From NCBI RefSeq assembly GCF_017873965.1, contig NZ_JAGGKT010000017.1:1-64000 (forward strand): DNA of 64,000 bases, written 5' to 3'. The position numbers and the translations under genes are program-made. Positions 16,537-26,250 of this stretch are shown in pieces. The notes under the pieces were generated by a model. It was not told the origin of the DNA and made no database searches. It was given only the letters and a program-made list of their open reading frames with translations. How positions within the stretch are numbered: the stretch's first letter is position 1; each line of letters opens with the position of its first letter. The DNA comes from Ammoniphilus resinae. Lineage in GTDB: Bacteria; Bacillota; Bacilli; Aneurinibacillales; RAOX-1.

Positions 16537-17403
16537 ATGGCAACATTACATGACTATCGGATGGATATCACGCCTAATTGGTGCCCGGGGTGTGGGGATT
16601 TTTCAGTGTTGGCTGCGATCCAAAAGGCTGCGGTGAATTTAAATATTGAACCGGAAAATTTCGTGCTGCAATCAGGGATTGGTTGCTCCGGAAGAATTTC
16701 AGGATACCTGAATGTGTACGGCATGCACACCATGCATGGGCGATCCCTAGCTGTGGCACAAGGTGTCAAATTAGCCAACCGAGACTTAACAGTTGTTTGT
16801 GCGGGAGGAGACGGGGATGGCTTTGGCATTGGGGGAAATCATTTTGTTCATGCGGCTAGAAGAAATATCGACATTACTTACATTGTCATGGACAACCAAA
16901 TCTATGGGTTGACGAAAGGACAGATGTCTCCAACAAGCCCGAAAGGATTTTTAACCAAATCAAGCCCTGAGGGAAATCCGGAAAGCCCGATTTCTCCCCT
17001 ACAATTAGCTTTATCTGCAAATGCTAGTTTCATAGCCCAGGGTTTTTCCGGAGATATCAAGCACATTACTTCCTTGATTGAACAAGGGATTCGCCATAAA
17101 GGATTTGCTTTTATTAATATTTTCAGTCCATGTGTGACCTTCAATAAGGTTTTTACTTATGATTTTTTTAAACAAAACATTGTGAATTTGGATGATGATC
17201 CACAGTATGATTCTACGGATCGCACTATGGCTTTTGATAAGGTAGAGCAAACGGATGGGTTTGTGAAAGGGCTGATTTATCGTAAGGAACGCATGGACTT
17301 TGTAGATGCATTGCCGGGAAGATCGGGGAAGGAAAATCTATCAAACCAGGATTTACAGTTAAGCGCTGATCAAGTGCAGAACTTGTTACAGCGATATATG
17401 TAA
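16537..17403 (+). CDS. korB: 2-oxoacid:ferredoxin oxidoreductase beta subunit
   Basis: This 288-residue TPP-binding subunit carries NWCPGCGDFSVLAA at about residues 14-27, GIGCSGRISGYLN near 48 and the TPP-Mg motif GGDGDGFGIGGNHF at about 91-104, followed by DNQIYGLTKGQMSPT. Cys residues in CPGCG and GIGCSG supply part of the [4Fe-4S] ligation known in two-subunit enzymes. The start lies 4 nt after the korA stop. Together with KorA it forms the complete two-subunit cytosolic enzyme. Confidence 0.9.
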   Translation: MATLHDYRMDITPNWCPGCGDFSVLAAIQKAAVNLNIEPENFVLQSGIGCSGRISGYLNVYGMHTMHGRSLAVAQGVKLANRDLTVVCAGGDGDGFGIGGNHFVHAARRNIDITYIVMDNQIYGLTKGQMSPTSPKGFLTKSSPEGNPESPISPLQLALSANASFIAQGFSGDIKHITSLIEQGIRHKGFAFINIFSPCVTFNKVFTYDFFKQNIVNLDDDPQYDSTDRTMAFDKVEQTDGFVKGLIYRKERMDFVDALPGRSGKENLSNQDLQLSADQVQNLLQRYM

Positions 17404-17415
17404 AGGGGTGGGGAA

Positions 17416-18198
17416 ATGTCATTCGTTCAATGGAATAAAGTCGGTTCTGAGGGAATGATTGCGGAGATTATGCTCAACCGGCCAGATGCTAGAAATGCAT
17501 TTAATACCCAAATGGCAAAAGAATTAATTGAAATTTCTGGATTGGTGGCTCATTCTGATGCGAGAGCTGTTTTAGTGACTTCATCAAATCCCAAAGCGTT
17601 TTGTGCGGGTGCGGATCTAAAAGAAAGAAATGGAATGACCGAGCAAGAATGGCGCGATCAGCATCACCTTTTTGAACAAATGTTTTATGCCATTGCAGAC
17701 CTCCCACAACCTTCGATTGCTGTTGTGGATGGTTATGCGTTAGCTGGAGGATTTGAAATTGTTTTGAATTGTGACATGATCGTTGCTGCAAACACAGCTA
17801 CCTTTGGCCTTCCGGAAGTTACGCGGGGAATTATGCCGGGCGGCGGGGGTTCACGCTTATTGGCTAAACGGATTGGTGTGCATCGGGCAAAAGAGTGGCT
17901 ATGTTCAGGGCGATTTGTAACTGCGGAGGAAGCGGATCGTGCGGGATTGGTGAATCGGTTGACGGATTCCACCTTGTTGAGAGAAGTCGCGCTCGAGTTA
18001 GCTGAACGGATCGCGAAAAATGCCCCCATTGCTGTCCAAAACTGCATAGCTGCGGTTGAAGCCTTATATGGCATGAACGATCTTGAAGCACGAAAAGAAG
18101 AGCTTGTCTACTATAACCGTTGCCTTGATACCGAGGACCGGCATGAAGGGGTACGTGCCTTTGTAGAAAGGCGCCCACCCAAATTTAGGGGAAGATAA
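17416..18198 (+). CDS. Enoyl-CoA hydratase/isomerase, AUH-like
   Basis: This 260-residue crotonase-fold protein has the oxyanion-hole segments FCAGADLKER (about residues 57-66) and GYALAGGFEI (about 105-114). Both catalytic Glu positions of crotonase are kept, in FGLPEVTRGIMPGGGGSRL and RAKEWLCSGR. The FCAGADLKER..M segment and the ending ERRPPKFRG resemble AUH/methylglutaconyl-CoA hydratases. It hydrates 2-enoyl-CoA esters. The position between korAB and an acyl-CoA dehydrogenase points to one catabolic route, possibly branched-chain acyl-CoA oxidation; that substrate assignment is inference. Confidence 0.85.
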   Translation: MSFVQWNKVGSEGMIAEIMLNRPDARNAFNTQMAKELIEISGLVAHSDARAVLVTSSNPKAFCAGADLKERNGMTEQEWRDQHHLFEQMFYAIADLPQPSIAVVDGYALAGGFEIVLNCDMIVAANTATFGLPEVTRGIMPGGGGSRLLAKRIGVHRAKEWLCSGRFVTAEEADRAGLVNRLTDSTLLREVALELAERIAKNAPIAVQNCIAAVEALYGMNDLEARKEELVYYNRCLDTEDRHEGVRAFVERRPPKFRGR

Positions 18199-18222
18199 AC
18201 GATTTTAATTGGGGGATTGGTG

Positions 18223-19377
18223 ATGGATAAAAGTTTTCTTGATGAGTTAAGACAAGGGGTACGTGCAGTATGCGGTGATTTTCCTGATGCCTATTGGAGG
18301 GAGTTGGATGAAAAGCGTGCTTACCCCGAGGATTTTGTGAATGCTTTAACCGCTGCAGGTTTTTTGGGTGCTTTGATCCCTGAGGAATATGGCGGTTCCG
18401 GATTAGGGATCACGGAATCCTCTGTCATATTGGAGGAAATCAATCGTTCCGGAGGAAATGCCGGGGCATGTCATGCCCAGATGTATACGATGGGGACCTT
18501 GCTGCGACATGGGTCTGAACAGCAGAAACAAAGGTATCTTCGGAAGATTGCCGATGGTTCTTTGAGGCTTCAGGCTTTTGGAGTAACCGAGCCCAACACC
18601 GGGACAGATACCACCCAGTTGAAAACGACAGCCGTTCGGAAAGGGGATAAATACATTGTCAATGGTCAAAAGGTGTTCATATCGCGTACCGAATACTCGG
18701 ACCTAATGCTCCTCCTTGTCCGAACCACACCATTGGACCAGGTTAAAAAACGTACGGAAGGTCTTTCTGTACTTTTGGTCGATCTACGTGAAGCGGTAGG
18801 CAATGGGCTTACCATTAAACCGATTCGAACGATGATGAACCATGCCACTACGGAACTATTTATTGAGGATTTGGAAGTTCCAGTGGAAAATTTGATTGGC
18901 GAAGAAGGAAAAGGATTTTCCTATATTTTAGATGGAATGAATGCAGAGCGAATCTTAATTGCAGCAGAGTGTATCGGGGATGGACGCTGGTTCATTGAAC
19001 GGGCAGTAGGGTATGCAAATCAGCGGGTGGTCTTCAAGCGGCCGATCGGCGAGAATCAAGGCATCCAATTTCCCATTTCAAGGGCCCATGTCAATCTTGA
19101 AGCAGCGGATTTGATGCGCTTCCGTGCAGCAGAACTCTTTGATGCTGGGCAGAAATGTGGGGCGGAAGCAAATATGGCGAAACTGTTAGCCGCAGATGCC
19201 TCATGGGAAGCAGCGAATGTCACGCTGCAAACGCACGGCGGATACGGATTTGCCGAGGAATATGACGTGGAGCGCAAATTCCGCGAAACCAGGCTATACC
19301 AAGTCGCACCGATCTCGACAAATTTGATTCTATCCTATGTGGCTGAACACGTCCTGGGCTTGCCGAGATCGTATTAA
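18223..19377 (+). CDS. Acyl-CoA dehydrogenase
   Basis: The protein has 384 residues from ATG 18223, preferred because GGGGG lies 7 nt upstream; in-frame TTG and GTG codons precede it. Acyl-CoA dehydrogenase segments are the N-terminal helical domain, the beta domain with LQAFGVTEPNTGTDTTQL (FAD/substrate contact) and the C-terminal helices with LQTHGGYGFAEEYDVERKFRE. The usual C-terminal catalytic Glu of medium-chain enzymes (YEGT) is replaced here by YQVAP, while a Glu occurs in MNAERILIAA at the isovaleryl-CoA dehydrogenase position. Electrons go via FAD to ETF. It is the last gene of the korAB operon. Confidence 0.86.
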   Translation: MDKSFLDELRQGVRAVCGDFPDAYWRELDEKRAYPEDFVNALTAAGFLGALIPEEYGGSGLGITESSVILEEINRSGGNAGACHAQMYTMGTLLRHGSEQQKQRYLRKIADGSLRLQAFGVTEPNTGTDTTQLKTTAVRKGDKYIVNGQKVFISRTEYSDLMLLLVRTTPLDQVKKRTEGLSVLLVDLREAVGNGLTIKPIRTMMNHATTELFIEDLEVPVENLIGEEGKGFSYILDGMNAERILIAAECIGDGRWFIERAVGYANQRVVFKRPIGENQGIQFPISRAHVNLEAADLMRFRAAELFDAGQKCGAEANMAKLLAADASWEAANVTLQTHGGYGFAEEYDVERKFRETRLYQVAPISTNLILSYVAEHVLGLPRSY

Positions 19378-19534
19378 ATTGTTTGCATGAAAATCAATCC
19401 TGGAGTAATATTGAATTGGCACATATTAGTGGATAGTTTACAAAGGTATCCTTTTCTTGTTAAGGATGGCTTCCTTTGTGCAGTTGGGTATGATAAAAAT
19501 AGAGATATAAAAATAGGAGAAAGGAAGAGGATCA

Positions 19535-20119
19535 ATGTCAGTAGAAACGAAGCAACAAGAGGCTGGACAAGATCAATGGCTGAATGAATTGGCTAAGCCG
19601 GAAGTGCAGGAAGCACTTGCTGTTATGATTCAAAAATTACCAGAACTTAAAGATACAGTGTTGAAAATTGAACAGGTAGTAGGGAAAGTTTCCAACGTGG
19701 CAACAGATATGGGAACGATTGATTCCCTGGTTCAACCTGTAGATAAAGTCTCTAAGGTTCTGTTAAATCCAGAAACATTGGATGCTATTGTCATGATGGT
19801 TGATAAATTGCCGAAAATTGCAAAAACCTTAGAAATGCTTGATAAGATTTCCCCTTTTGTAGAGGCATTCACGGATAAGGATAACCTGAAAGGGATTGCA
19901 GGACTTGTGGAAGTATTTGCCTCCCCGGTAACGGAGCGGGTGCAGGATGGAATTTCCATGGTGAAGGAAGCAAAAGAACGGGCTGATCAAAATACCACGA
20001 CGATTTCTCTGTTTGGTATGATGAAGATCTTGAAGGATCCAGCTGTTCAAAATGGCTTTAAATTTCTTCAGGCTTTTCTTGATGTATCCGCTGAAAAGAA
20101 GGCGCTCAACAGAGGGTAG
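19535..20119 (+). CDS. DUF1641 family protein (YrhD/YjgD-like)
   Basis: The 194-residue protein is mostly helical, acidic and Lys-rich. The DUF1641 region (about residues 90-130) contains the DKISPFVEAFTDKDNLKGIAGL segment, split around residues 103-125. Members often accompany formate dehydrogenase or sulfide:quinone oxidoreductase genes and are thought to act as accessory proteins; neither partner is present here. The start follows GGAAGAGG by 5-6 nt. The 157-bp gap from the acyl-CoA dehydrogenase gene holds no clear terminator, so read-through is possible. Confidence 0.8.
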   Translation: MSVETKQQEAGQDQWLNELAKPEVQEALAVMIQKLPELKDTVLKIEQVVGKVSNVATDMGTIDSLVQPVDKVSKVLLNPETLDAIVMMVDKLPKIAKTLEMLDKISPFVEAFTDKDNLKGIAGLVEVFASPVTERVQDGISMVKEAKERADQNTTTISLFGMMKILKDPAVQNGFKFLQAFLDVSAEKKALNRG

Positions 20120-20146
20120 TTTAAAACTAAAAAACGGAAGAAAGCC

Positions 20147-20184
20147 AGAGGGACGGATCAACAATGACCACCCCTCTTTTTTTT
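20147..20184 (+). terminator. Terminator after the DUF1641 gene
   Basis: AGAGGG and CCCTCT arms with an inner ATCA/TGAC helix are followed by eight or more T residues. The hairpin overlaps the last codons of the convergent MFS gene. Confidence 0.65.
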
Positions 20185-21615
20185 CAACCGAAAAGAGGAA
20201 ATTAGCGCACCGACGAGACAGACACCCATCGCCGCCCAAAACACCGTATGCAGGGACTGTAACATATAGACTTGATCTTGACCTGTCACTGCTTCGTTAA
20301 TATCAACATGGCCTGCCAAACGGTTCATTTGAAAGGAAAACAGCGATACAGAAAAAGAAATACCAAGAACCATGCCAATATTTCGTACAAGCGCATTTAA
20401 GCCACCCGCCGTGCCGAGTTTCGGCTTTGGTACAGAACCCATTACACTTGAGTTGTTTGGGGATTGAAACATCCCACCGCCGAGTCCAAACACGGCCAAA
20501 TGAAGGGCAATGATCCACGGCGACTCATCAATCGTTAAGGTGTTTAATAGGGCAAAACCCAGGGCATTAATGAATAGTCCGCCCGTCGTAAGCCAAGAGG
20601 AGCCAATCGAATCAGACAACCAGCCGGAGATTGGAGCGACTATTGCCATCATCAAAGGATAAGCCATCATCGTATAGCCTGTTAAGGATGGGGTATAATG
20701 AAGCACATTTTGCATATAAAAAGGCATCATCACGTTTGTACAAAACAGCGAGATGAATGATAATAGTGCAGCAATATTGCCAATGGCAAAGGCTGGGATG
20801 TGATAAAGGGAAAAGTCCAACATCGGAAAGGCTGTTCGTTGCTCCCACAGGTAAAAAACGAGGAAAGCCAAAAGAGCGAAGCCGCCAAAAGCGATGGTTT
20901 GTGTCGAACTCCACCCCCAATATTCCGCATTGGACACAGTATATAAGAAAGATACCATCCCGATAATGAACAAGCTTGATCCAACATAATCGAATGGTTT
21001 TTTTTCCTTCTGTGATTTATCCTTGGGCAGAATATACCATCCAGCGACAAAAGCGATTAACCCAATCGGGATATTGATCCAGAAAATGGAAGGCCATCCT
21101 AAGCTCCCGACAAGCAAACCGCCAATTCCTGGTCCGGTTAGTGAGCCGATTGATACCACCGTTCCGGTAATCCCCATTGCCCTGCCGCGACCCTTTTCCC
21201 CGAAGGTTTCCGCCACAATTGCTTGACTATTTGACATGAGACAGGAAGCACCAATCGCCTGGATGATACGGGCCGCAATCAGAGCACCAAGTGATTCGGA
21301 TAGACCGCACCCCGCAGAACCAACTGTAAAGATTAAAAAGCCGAAATTATATACTTTTCCCCGGCCGATCATATCTGACAGTTTCCCGATAATTGGAAGA
21401 GTAGCACATATGGTAAGTAAGTAAGCAGTTAACACCCATTGAACAATATGCAAAGGGGATTGGATCTCTGCTGAAATGGTTGGCAGAGCGACGTTTGCAA
21501 TGCTTCCATCCAAGGTCGCCATAAACGTCCCTAATGATACGTTGGCAAGAATGAGCCATCGTCGCTTATGATCATTTTCCTCGTTGACTGGACGCCGAAC
21601 AGCCTTAATCAACAC
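20158..21615 (-). CDS. MFS multidrug efflux transporter, DHA2 (EmrB/QacA) type
   Basis: The protein has 485 residues and 14 predicted membrane segments. Motif D1 at helix 1 is VSLGTFMATLDGSIANVALPTI (split at about residues 27-48), motif A is GKLSDMIGRGKVYNFGF and motif C is IGSLTGPGIGGLLVG. These mark the 14-TMS drug:H+ antiporter family. The start is a GTG preceded by AAAGGGTGAT. It probably exports a hydrophobic cation or toxic metabolite. No regulator gene is adjacent. It converges on the DUF1641 gene. Confidence 0.9.
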   Translation of the reverse strand: MLIKAVRRPVNEENDHKRRWLILANVSLGTFMATLDGSIANVALPTISAEIQSPLHIVQWVLTAYLLTICATLPIIGKLSDMIGRGKVYNFGFLIFTVGSAGCGLSESLGALIAARIIQAIGASCLMSNSQAIVAETFGEKGRGRAMGITGTVVSIGSLTGPGIGGLLVGSLGWPSIFWINIPIGLIAFVAGWYILPKDKSQKEKKPFDYVGSSLFIIGMVSFLYTVSNAEYWGWSSTQTIAFGGFALLAFLVFYLWEQRTAFPMLDFSLYHIPAFAIGNIAALLSFISLFCTNVMMPFYMQNVLHYTPSLTGYTMMAYPLMMAIVAPISGWLSDSIGSSWLTTGGLFINALGFALLNTLTIDESPWIIALHLAVFGLGGGMFQSPNNSSVMGSVPKPKLGTAGGLNALVRNIGMVLGISFSVSLFSFQMNRLAGHVDINEAVTGQDQVYMLQSLHTVFWAAMGVCLVGALISSFRLKKKRGGHC

Positions 21616-21715
21616 AAATCACCCTTTCCCCATGAAGACCTTGCCATATTTCTTTTCTCTTTGTTGACTATATCAAGCCCCGTAAGATCAGGCAAGATCC
21701 CAATGTATCAGTTCT

Positions 21716-23131
21716 TTAGAGTAAAAAACTGATACATAGGTAGGCGAGAACCGTAAGGACTGCCGTGATTAATGCGATCCTTAATTTATATTTTGCATAA
21801 TCAATAATCGACATCTCCATGATGGAGGCAGTGGTAATCGTGGTGTCTCCAATCGGTGAGGCAAAAGCACCAAAGGTACCACTTGCAAACACAGCACCTG
21901 CTGTAAGTGGAATGTTGGCTCCTGTTGCTGCGGCCAAGGAGATTCCCAATGGCATAAACAACCCCCACGTCCCCCAGGAAGTTCCGATAAAATAAGAGAC
22001 CAAGGAGCCTAGAACAAAGACGATGGCAGGTACCGCAAACTTCGGTACAAAAGTGCCCAAGGTCGAGGAAACAAATTGCGAGAATCCTAGATCTTCTGCA
22101 GCGAGGGAAGTGGACCAGACCAGAATGAGTAGAAGAATCGCTGTCATCAGCTGATTGCCCCCATCAAAAAAATGAAACATCATTTCCGGGAGTTTTTCCC
22201 TCCGCACAAAATAAAAAATAAAGGTAAACAAAAGGGTAATAAAAATCGCCAACATCATGACAAAAGTAGCGTCTGCCGCGGCAAAAGCCTCTAACCAGGT
22301 TTGTCCTCCTTTTGCCCGACCATCCTCCCACAGCAAATACAAAGTTAACACCAGTAGTAGGAGCAAAGGAAGAGACAGATTCCACGGTTGAGCCCTGACA
22401 AGTGACAATTCTTTTTCGATCCCAGCCCGATGCAGTACATTCTGTTCATCTTCCCCTGTATCCCCCGTTAATTCCTGCTTCACAGCCGAACTGGATCGAA
22501 ATGTAGTAAAAATCCCAATGAACAGCAAAATGATGGCAAAAAAATTAAACAGAATGCTGTAGAGAAAAACTTGGTACGCACTGCCTGGGATCCCGTTTTG
22601 CTCCATGGCCCCCCCGACAACCGAAACCATGAAGCCAACAAAGGCGGTAGCCACTGGCAGCAGCACAATAATAGGCTCGGTAGAAACATCCAGAGCATAG
22701 CTGATTCTTCTTTTACTTATTTCAATTCGTTCGGACATCGACTTAAGCACCGGCCCGATCATCATTATCCGAAACATCGGGGTCATAAAAGTAAAAGGAA
22801 TCGTGAGCCAGATCAACCAGATCAGTCCCCGCTCGGAGTGAACCCTGGAGCTTACCCACTGGGAAAACCCTTTAATCCCTCCAGATATTTGCATCATGCC
22901 AATCAACCCACCAAAAAGGTAAAGAAACGCGACAATTTTAATATTGTCCGCATTGGCCAAAGTTTGGATGATATAATCCACTGATTTTTTTAATCCCCCG
23001 GTAAGCGTTGGCTCTAAACAAAAGGAACCAACCAGCAGCCCAATCACCAAGGCAGGCATAATTTCCTTTAACCAGATGGCGATGGGAATGACCACTAAAA
23101 AGGGTAAAACGGAAAGCCACGTATGTTCCAT
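21716..23131 (-). CDS. NhaC-family Na+/H+ antiporter
   Basis: The protein has 471 residues with 10-12 membrane segments. Characteristic stretches are FRIMMIGPVLKSMSER, YALDVSTEPIIVLLPVATAFVGF and, near the C-terminus, SYFIGTSWGTWGLFMPLG and GTFGAFASPIGDTTITTASIM. It belongs to the NhaC/CitMHS-like ion transporter group, so Na+/H+ exchange or amino/organic-acid antiport is expected at the cytoplasmic membrane. The start follows the strong site AAGGAGGAG. It is encoded alone, divergent from the germination operon. Confidence 0.83.
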   Translation of the reverse strand: MEHTWLSVLPFLVVIPIAIWLKEIMPALVIGLLVGSFCLEPTLTGGLKKSVDYIIQTLANADNIKIVAFLYLFGGLIGMMQISGGIKGFSQWVSSRVHSERGLIWLIWLTIPFTFMTPMFRIMMIGPVLKSMSERIEISKRRISYALDVSTEPIIVLLPVATAFVGFMVSVVGGAMEQNGIPGSAYQVFLYSILFNFFAIILLFIGIFTTFRSSSAVKQELTGDTGEDEQNVLHRAGIEKELSLVRAQPWNLSLPLLLLLVLTLYLLWEDGRAKGGQTWLEAFAAADATFVMMLAIFITLLFTFIFYFVRREKLPEMMFHFFDGGNQLMTAILLLILVWSTSLAAEDLGFSQFVSSTLGTFVPKFAVPAIVFVLGSLVSYFIGTSWGTWGLFMPLGISLAAATGANIPLTAGAVFASGTFGAFASPIGDTTITTASIMEMSIIDYAKYKLRIALITAVLTVLAYLCISFLL

Positions 23132-23251
23132 CCTGACACTCCTCCTTTTCCTTTTAAGCTTGACCCAATTTCCTATTAGAATTCATTCCAAGAATAATTT
23201 TGGTTATATTCGCCAAAATTAAGTAGGTACCAATAATTGGGGGTCACTTTC

Positions 23252-24850
23252 ATGAATAGGCGCAAACCTAAATCAAATAACACAATAGAAGAACTAAACT
23301 TGCGATACGTGGACGAGTTTAAAACCGTCTCGGTGAGTCCGAATCTTAAGGACAATTTAGCGCGAGTAAAGGAACTGGCTAAGGAAAATTCCGACTTTGT
23401 CATTCGTGAATTTCAATTAAAAGACAGTGTACCTGCTTTCATGTTTTATGTGGACGGTTTAGCGAGCGGTTCACAGGTAGATTTCGCCTTAAAAGAGATT
23501 ATGATTCTAGAAGGTGGATTGTCTCAACTGTCTGCAATTGAAGACCATGTCCTAGCCGTATCCCAAATGAGTGATGCGGATAATTATGGGGATATGCTTA
23601 TCGGAGTACTTGGGGGGGATACTGCCCTTTTTGTAGACGGAAACACAAAGGTTTGTTTGTTAGGTATGCGGGGTCCACATACGCGAGGGGTCAGTGAACC
23701 GGAACTTGAGACTGTTGTCCGCGGACCACGTGAGGGTTTTATTGAAAATATCCGAACAAATACCTCTTTATTACGCAGAAAACTTAAAACACCTTATTTA
23801 AAAATGAAGCCGATGGTCGTTGGGAAGCAAAGTAACACCAATGTGGTCATTACTTATTTAGAAGGGATTGTAGATCAAAACCTGGTTAAAGAAGTGGTCG
23901 ATAGAATCGAGAAGATTGATATCGATGCCATCCTAGAAACGGGATATATCGAAGAATTTATTCAAGATAACGCATACTCTCCCTTTCCGCAAGTCCAATA
24001 TTCGGAACGGCCGGACACTGTCGCCGCCGCATTATTGGAAGGGCGAGTGGCAATCATGGTTGACGGAACACCCATGGCGTTGATTGTTCCCGTCACTTTC
24101 TGGGCCCTTATGCAGGCCAATGAAGACTATTTTGAGCGGTTTCAACTTGCCACTCTAATAAGGTGGATGCGTTATATCTTTTTAGTTATTTCCTTGTTTG
24201 GAAGCGCAGCCTATATAGCTGTCAGTACCTATCATCAATCCCTGCTACCAACCTCCCTTCTGCTTAGTATTGCTTCTAGCAGGGATATGGTACCTTTCCC
24301 GGTGGTGGTCGAAGCTTTAATTTTGGAGATTTCCTTTGAAGCATTGCGGGAAGCAGGGGTACGACTGCCGAAAGCGATTGGCCAAGCAGTGTCGATTCTG
24401 GGAGGTTTGGTAGTTGGCCAAGCTGCGGTAGAAGCAGGGATTGTTTCGGCACCAATGGTGATAGTTGTGGCCGGGGCCGGGATCGCTTCCTTTACGATCC
24501 CTCGCTACAATGCCTCCATTGCAATACGGATGTTACGTTTTCCATTGATGATCCTAGCCTCCTTGTTCGGAATTTATGGCATTTTGATTGGCTTAGTATT
24601 GATTTTTGGACATCTTGTCAATTTACGTTCCTTCGGGATTCCATACTTGTCACCGACAAATCCGCTTTCGATCCCTGATCTAAAAGATGTGGCGTGGCGG
24701 GCACCGTGGTGGATGCAACAAGAAAGGCCATCTTATATGCCGTTGATGGATACGCGCCGGATGGGGGAACACTTGCCAAACGAAATTGCTGAACATGGGG
24801 GACAAAGCGGAAAAGATTTCGACCATGACCAGTCTGAAAAGGGGGATTAA
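23252..24850 (+). CDS. Spore germinant receptor subunit A (GerA family)
   Basis: The protein has 532 residues from ATG 23252, which has TTGGGGG 8 nt upstream; an in-frame TTG at 23237 lacks a site. The hydrophilic N-terminal domain (about 1-275) is followed by about five membrane helices (about 285-450) and a short cytoplasmic tail. Family markers are VFVDG-type DTALFVDGNTK, PHTRGVSEPELETVVRGPREGFIENIRTNTSLLRRK and GRVAIMVDGTPMALIVPVTFW. The A subunit resides in the spore inner membrane and, with B and C subunits, responds to germinants. It is the first gene of a four-gene ger operon in the order A-C-small-B. Confidence 0.93.
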   Translation: MNRRKPKSNNTIEELNLRYVDEFKTVSVSPNLKDNLARVKELAKENSDFVIREFQLKDSVPAFMFYVDGLASGSQVDFALKEIMILEGGLSQLSAIEDHVLAVSQMSDADNYGDMLIGVLGGDTALFVDGNTKVCLLGMRGPHTRGVSEPELETVVRGPREGFIENIRTNTSLLRRKLKTPYLKMKPMVVGKQSNTNVVITYLEGIVDQNLVKEVVDRIEKIDIDAILETGYIEEFIQDNAYSPFPQVQYSERPDTVAAALLEGRVAIMVDGTPMALIVPVTFWALMQANEDYFERFQLATLIRWMRYIFLVISLFGSAAYIAVSTYHQSLLPTSLLLSIASSRDMVPFPVVVEALILEISFEALREAGVRLPKAIGQAVSILGGLVVGQAAVEAGIVSAPMVIVVAGAGIASFTIPRYNASIAIRMLRFPLMILASLFGIYGILIGLVLIFGHLVNLRSFGIPYLSPTNPLSIPDLKDVAWRAPWWMQQERPSYMPLMDTRRMGEHLPNEIAEHGGQSGKDFDHDQSEKGD

Positions 24851-24854
24851 ACCG

Positions 24855-26015
24855 GTGTTTCAACGGATTTCCTTAATCTTTTTTTTGCTCTTCAGCCCAT
24901 TGCTTTTAACGGGCTGTTGGGATCGTGTAGAAATTAATGATTTGGCCGTTGTTGTTGCCTCTTCATTTGATAAAGAAGGGGATATGTACCGTGTGGGGGT
25001 GCAAATTCCACTCGTCCGCCCATTGGGTGGAAAAGGACAAGGACCGGTCTTTTATATTGATTCAGAAACAGGAAAAACGGTACGTGATGCAGTCGACCGT
25101 TTGCAGCATCGAATGTCCCGGCAGATGATCTTTTCACATCGGCGCATTTTGATCGTTTCTGAAGAGGTCGCACGCGAAGGAATTCGACCCGGGTTTGATG
25201 AGGTCGCTCGACTTCCGGATAACCGCTTGACTGCCAACATGATTATATCGAAAGGGAAAGCGATCGATCTTCTTGGATCGAGTCCACAGTTTGAAAGTCT
25301 TTCCGCGGAGGCGATGCGGGAGATTGTGAAACTTCCTTTTGTTCTTCCTGTGAATCTGAAGGATACTGCCCAGGCCTTAAATAGAGAAGGGGTTGATCCC
25401 ATTATTCCTTATATGGAAGTAACAGAGCCACAACCCAAGGGAGAAGAGAATAAAAAAGAGGTTCAACTTTCCGGATATGCACAGTTTAAGGAAGACAAGA
25501 TGGTAGGTGTTTTTAAGGAAAAAGCTGCTGCGGGCTCCCATTGGATGCGCTCCCACTTTGTCACTTATATGACTACCCTTGAAATTCAGGAGGGGGATTC
25601 TAAAAAACCAATTACCATAAGAGTAACGAGTGGACAAAGCAAAATTATCCCACGGATTGAAAATGGGAATCTTTCTTACGATGTGAAGGTGGAAGCCGTA
25701 GGAGCGGTGCAGGAAAGTATGCTTACAGAAGATTTGCGTTTTGAAAAAAATCAGAAAAAGGTAAGTCGTGAATTTGAAAAAGATATTAAAGAGAGTATTG
25801 AGGCATTTGTGGAGCAAGCCAAGGAAAAGCAAACAGATCCCGCCTATTTAGGAGTGCTCTTATCTCGGGCCTATCCGAAGGAATGGAAAGAAAATTATTC
25901 CAAACAATGGAGGGGTATGCTTCGGGATATTCCTTTTCATATTGAAGTGAAGGCCAGTGTAGAACGATTAGGGCAAATTACAGAGAATATTACAAAGGAG
26001 AGCAACCGATTTTGA
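24855..26015 (+). CDS. Spore germination lipoprotein C (Ger(x)C family)
   Basis: I choose the GTG start at 24855 because AAGGGGG lies about 8 nt upstream and it directly follows the gerA stop; in-frame starts at 24786-24825 overlap the previous gene and lack clear sites. The protein begins with a signal peptide and lipobox (LLLTGCWDRVE), followed by the three-domain GerC fold. ISKGKAIDLL and the C-terminal SRAYPKEWKE(N)Y segment are typical. It is an inner-membrane lipoprotein of the spore germinant receptor and needs lipidation by Lgt. Confidence 0.9.
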   Translation: MFQRISLIFFLLFSPLLLTGCWDRVEINDLAVVVASSFDKEGDMYRVGVQIPLVRPLGGKGQGPVFYIDSETGKTVRDAVDRLQHRMSRQMIFSHRRILIVSEEVAREGIRPGFDEVARLPDNRLTANMIISKGKAIDLLGSSPQFESLSAEAMREIVKLPFVLPVNLKDTAQALNREGVDPIIPYMEVTEPQPKGEENKKEVQLSGYAQFKEDKMVGVFKEKAAAGSHWMRSHFVTYMTTLEIQEGDSKKPITIRVTSGQSKIIPRIENGNLSYDVKVEAVGAVQESMLTEDLRFEKNQKKVSREFEKDIKESIEAFVEQAKEKQTDPAYLGVLLSRAYPKEWKENYSKQWRGMLRDIPFHIEVKASVERLGQITENITKESNRF

Positions 26016-26245
26016 ATAACCTTTACTTTTTTATTGTGATTGTGGGGATCTTGCTGACTTGGAAGATGGATTCCTCCATTCGAAAACAGGCAACAGCCGC
26101 GGGAAAGTGGATTGCTGTAGGATTTTTGATTCTGGCGATGGTTGCTGCTTTCTTTAAAAAATTTGATATCCCTATTACGATGCCTGGAGAATTATTGATC
26201 CAATGGCTTGTTCCTTGGATGAAATACTATATTACACAGGGGTGA
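26012..26245 (+). CDS. Small membrane protein of the ger operon
   Basis: The protein has 77 residues from a TTG start overlapping the gerC stop. It has two hydrophobic segments (about 2-16 and 32-48) with a short basic linker. Small two-TM proteins (GerD-like or '2TM' germination proteins) are found in several ger operons and modulate receptor function; whether this is a member cannot be decided from sequence alone. Confidence 0.6.
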   Translation: MNNLYFFIVIVGILLTWKMDSSIRKQATAAGKWIAVGFLILAMVAAFFKKFDIPITMPGELLIQWLVPWMKYYITQG

Positions 26246-26250
26246 CTCCA

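Noticed and set aside
20147-20184. Second group II intron fragment
   Set aside because: The hairpin resembles intron domain VI at 58-91 in sequence but there is no domain V before it and it has a long T-run, so it is a terminator.
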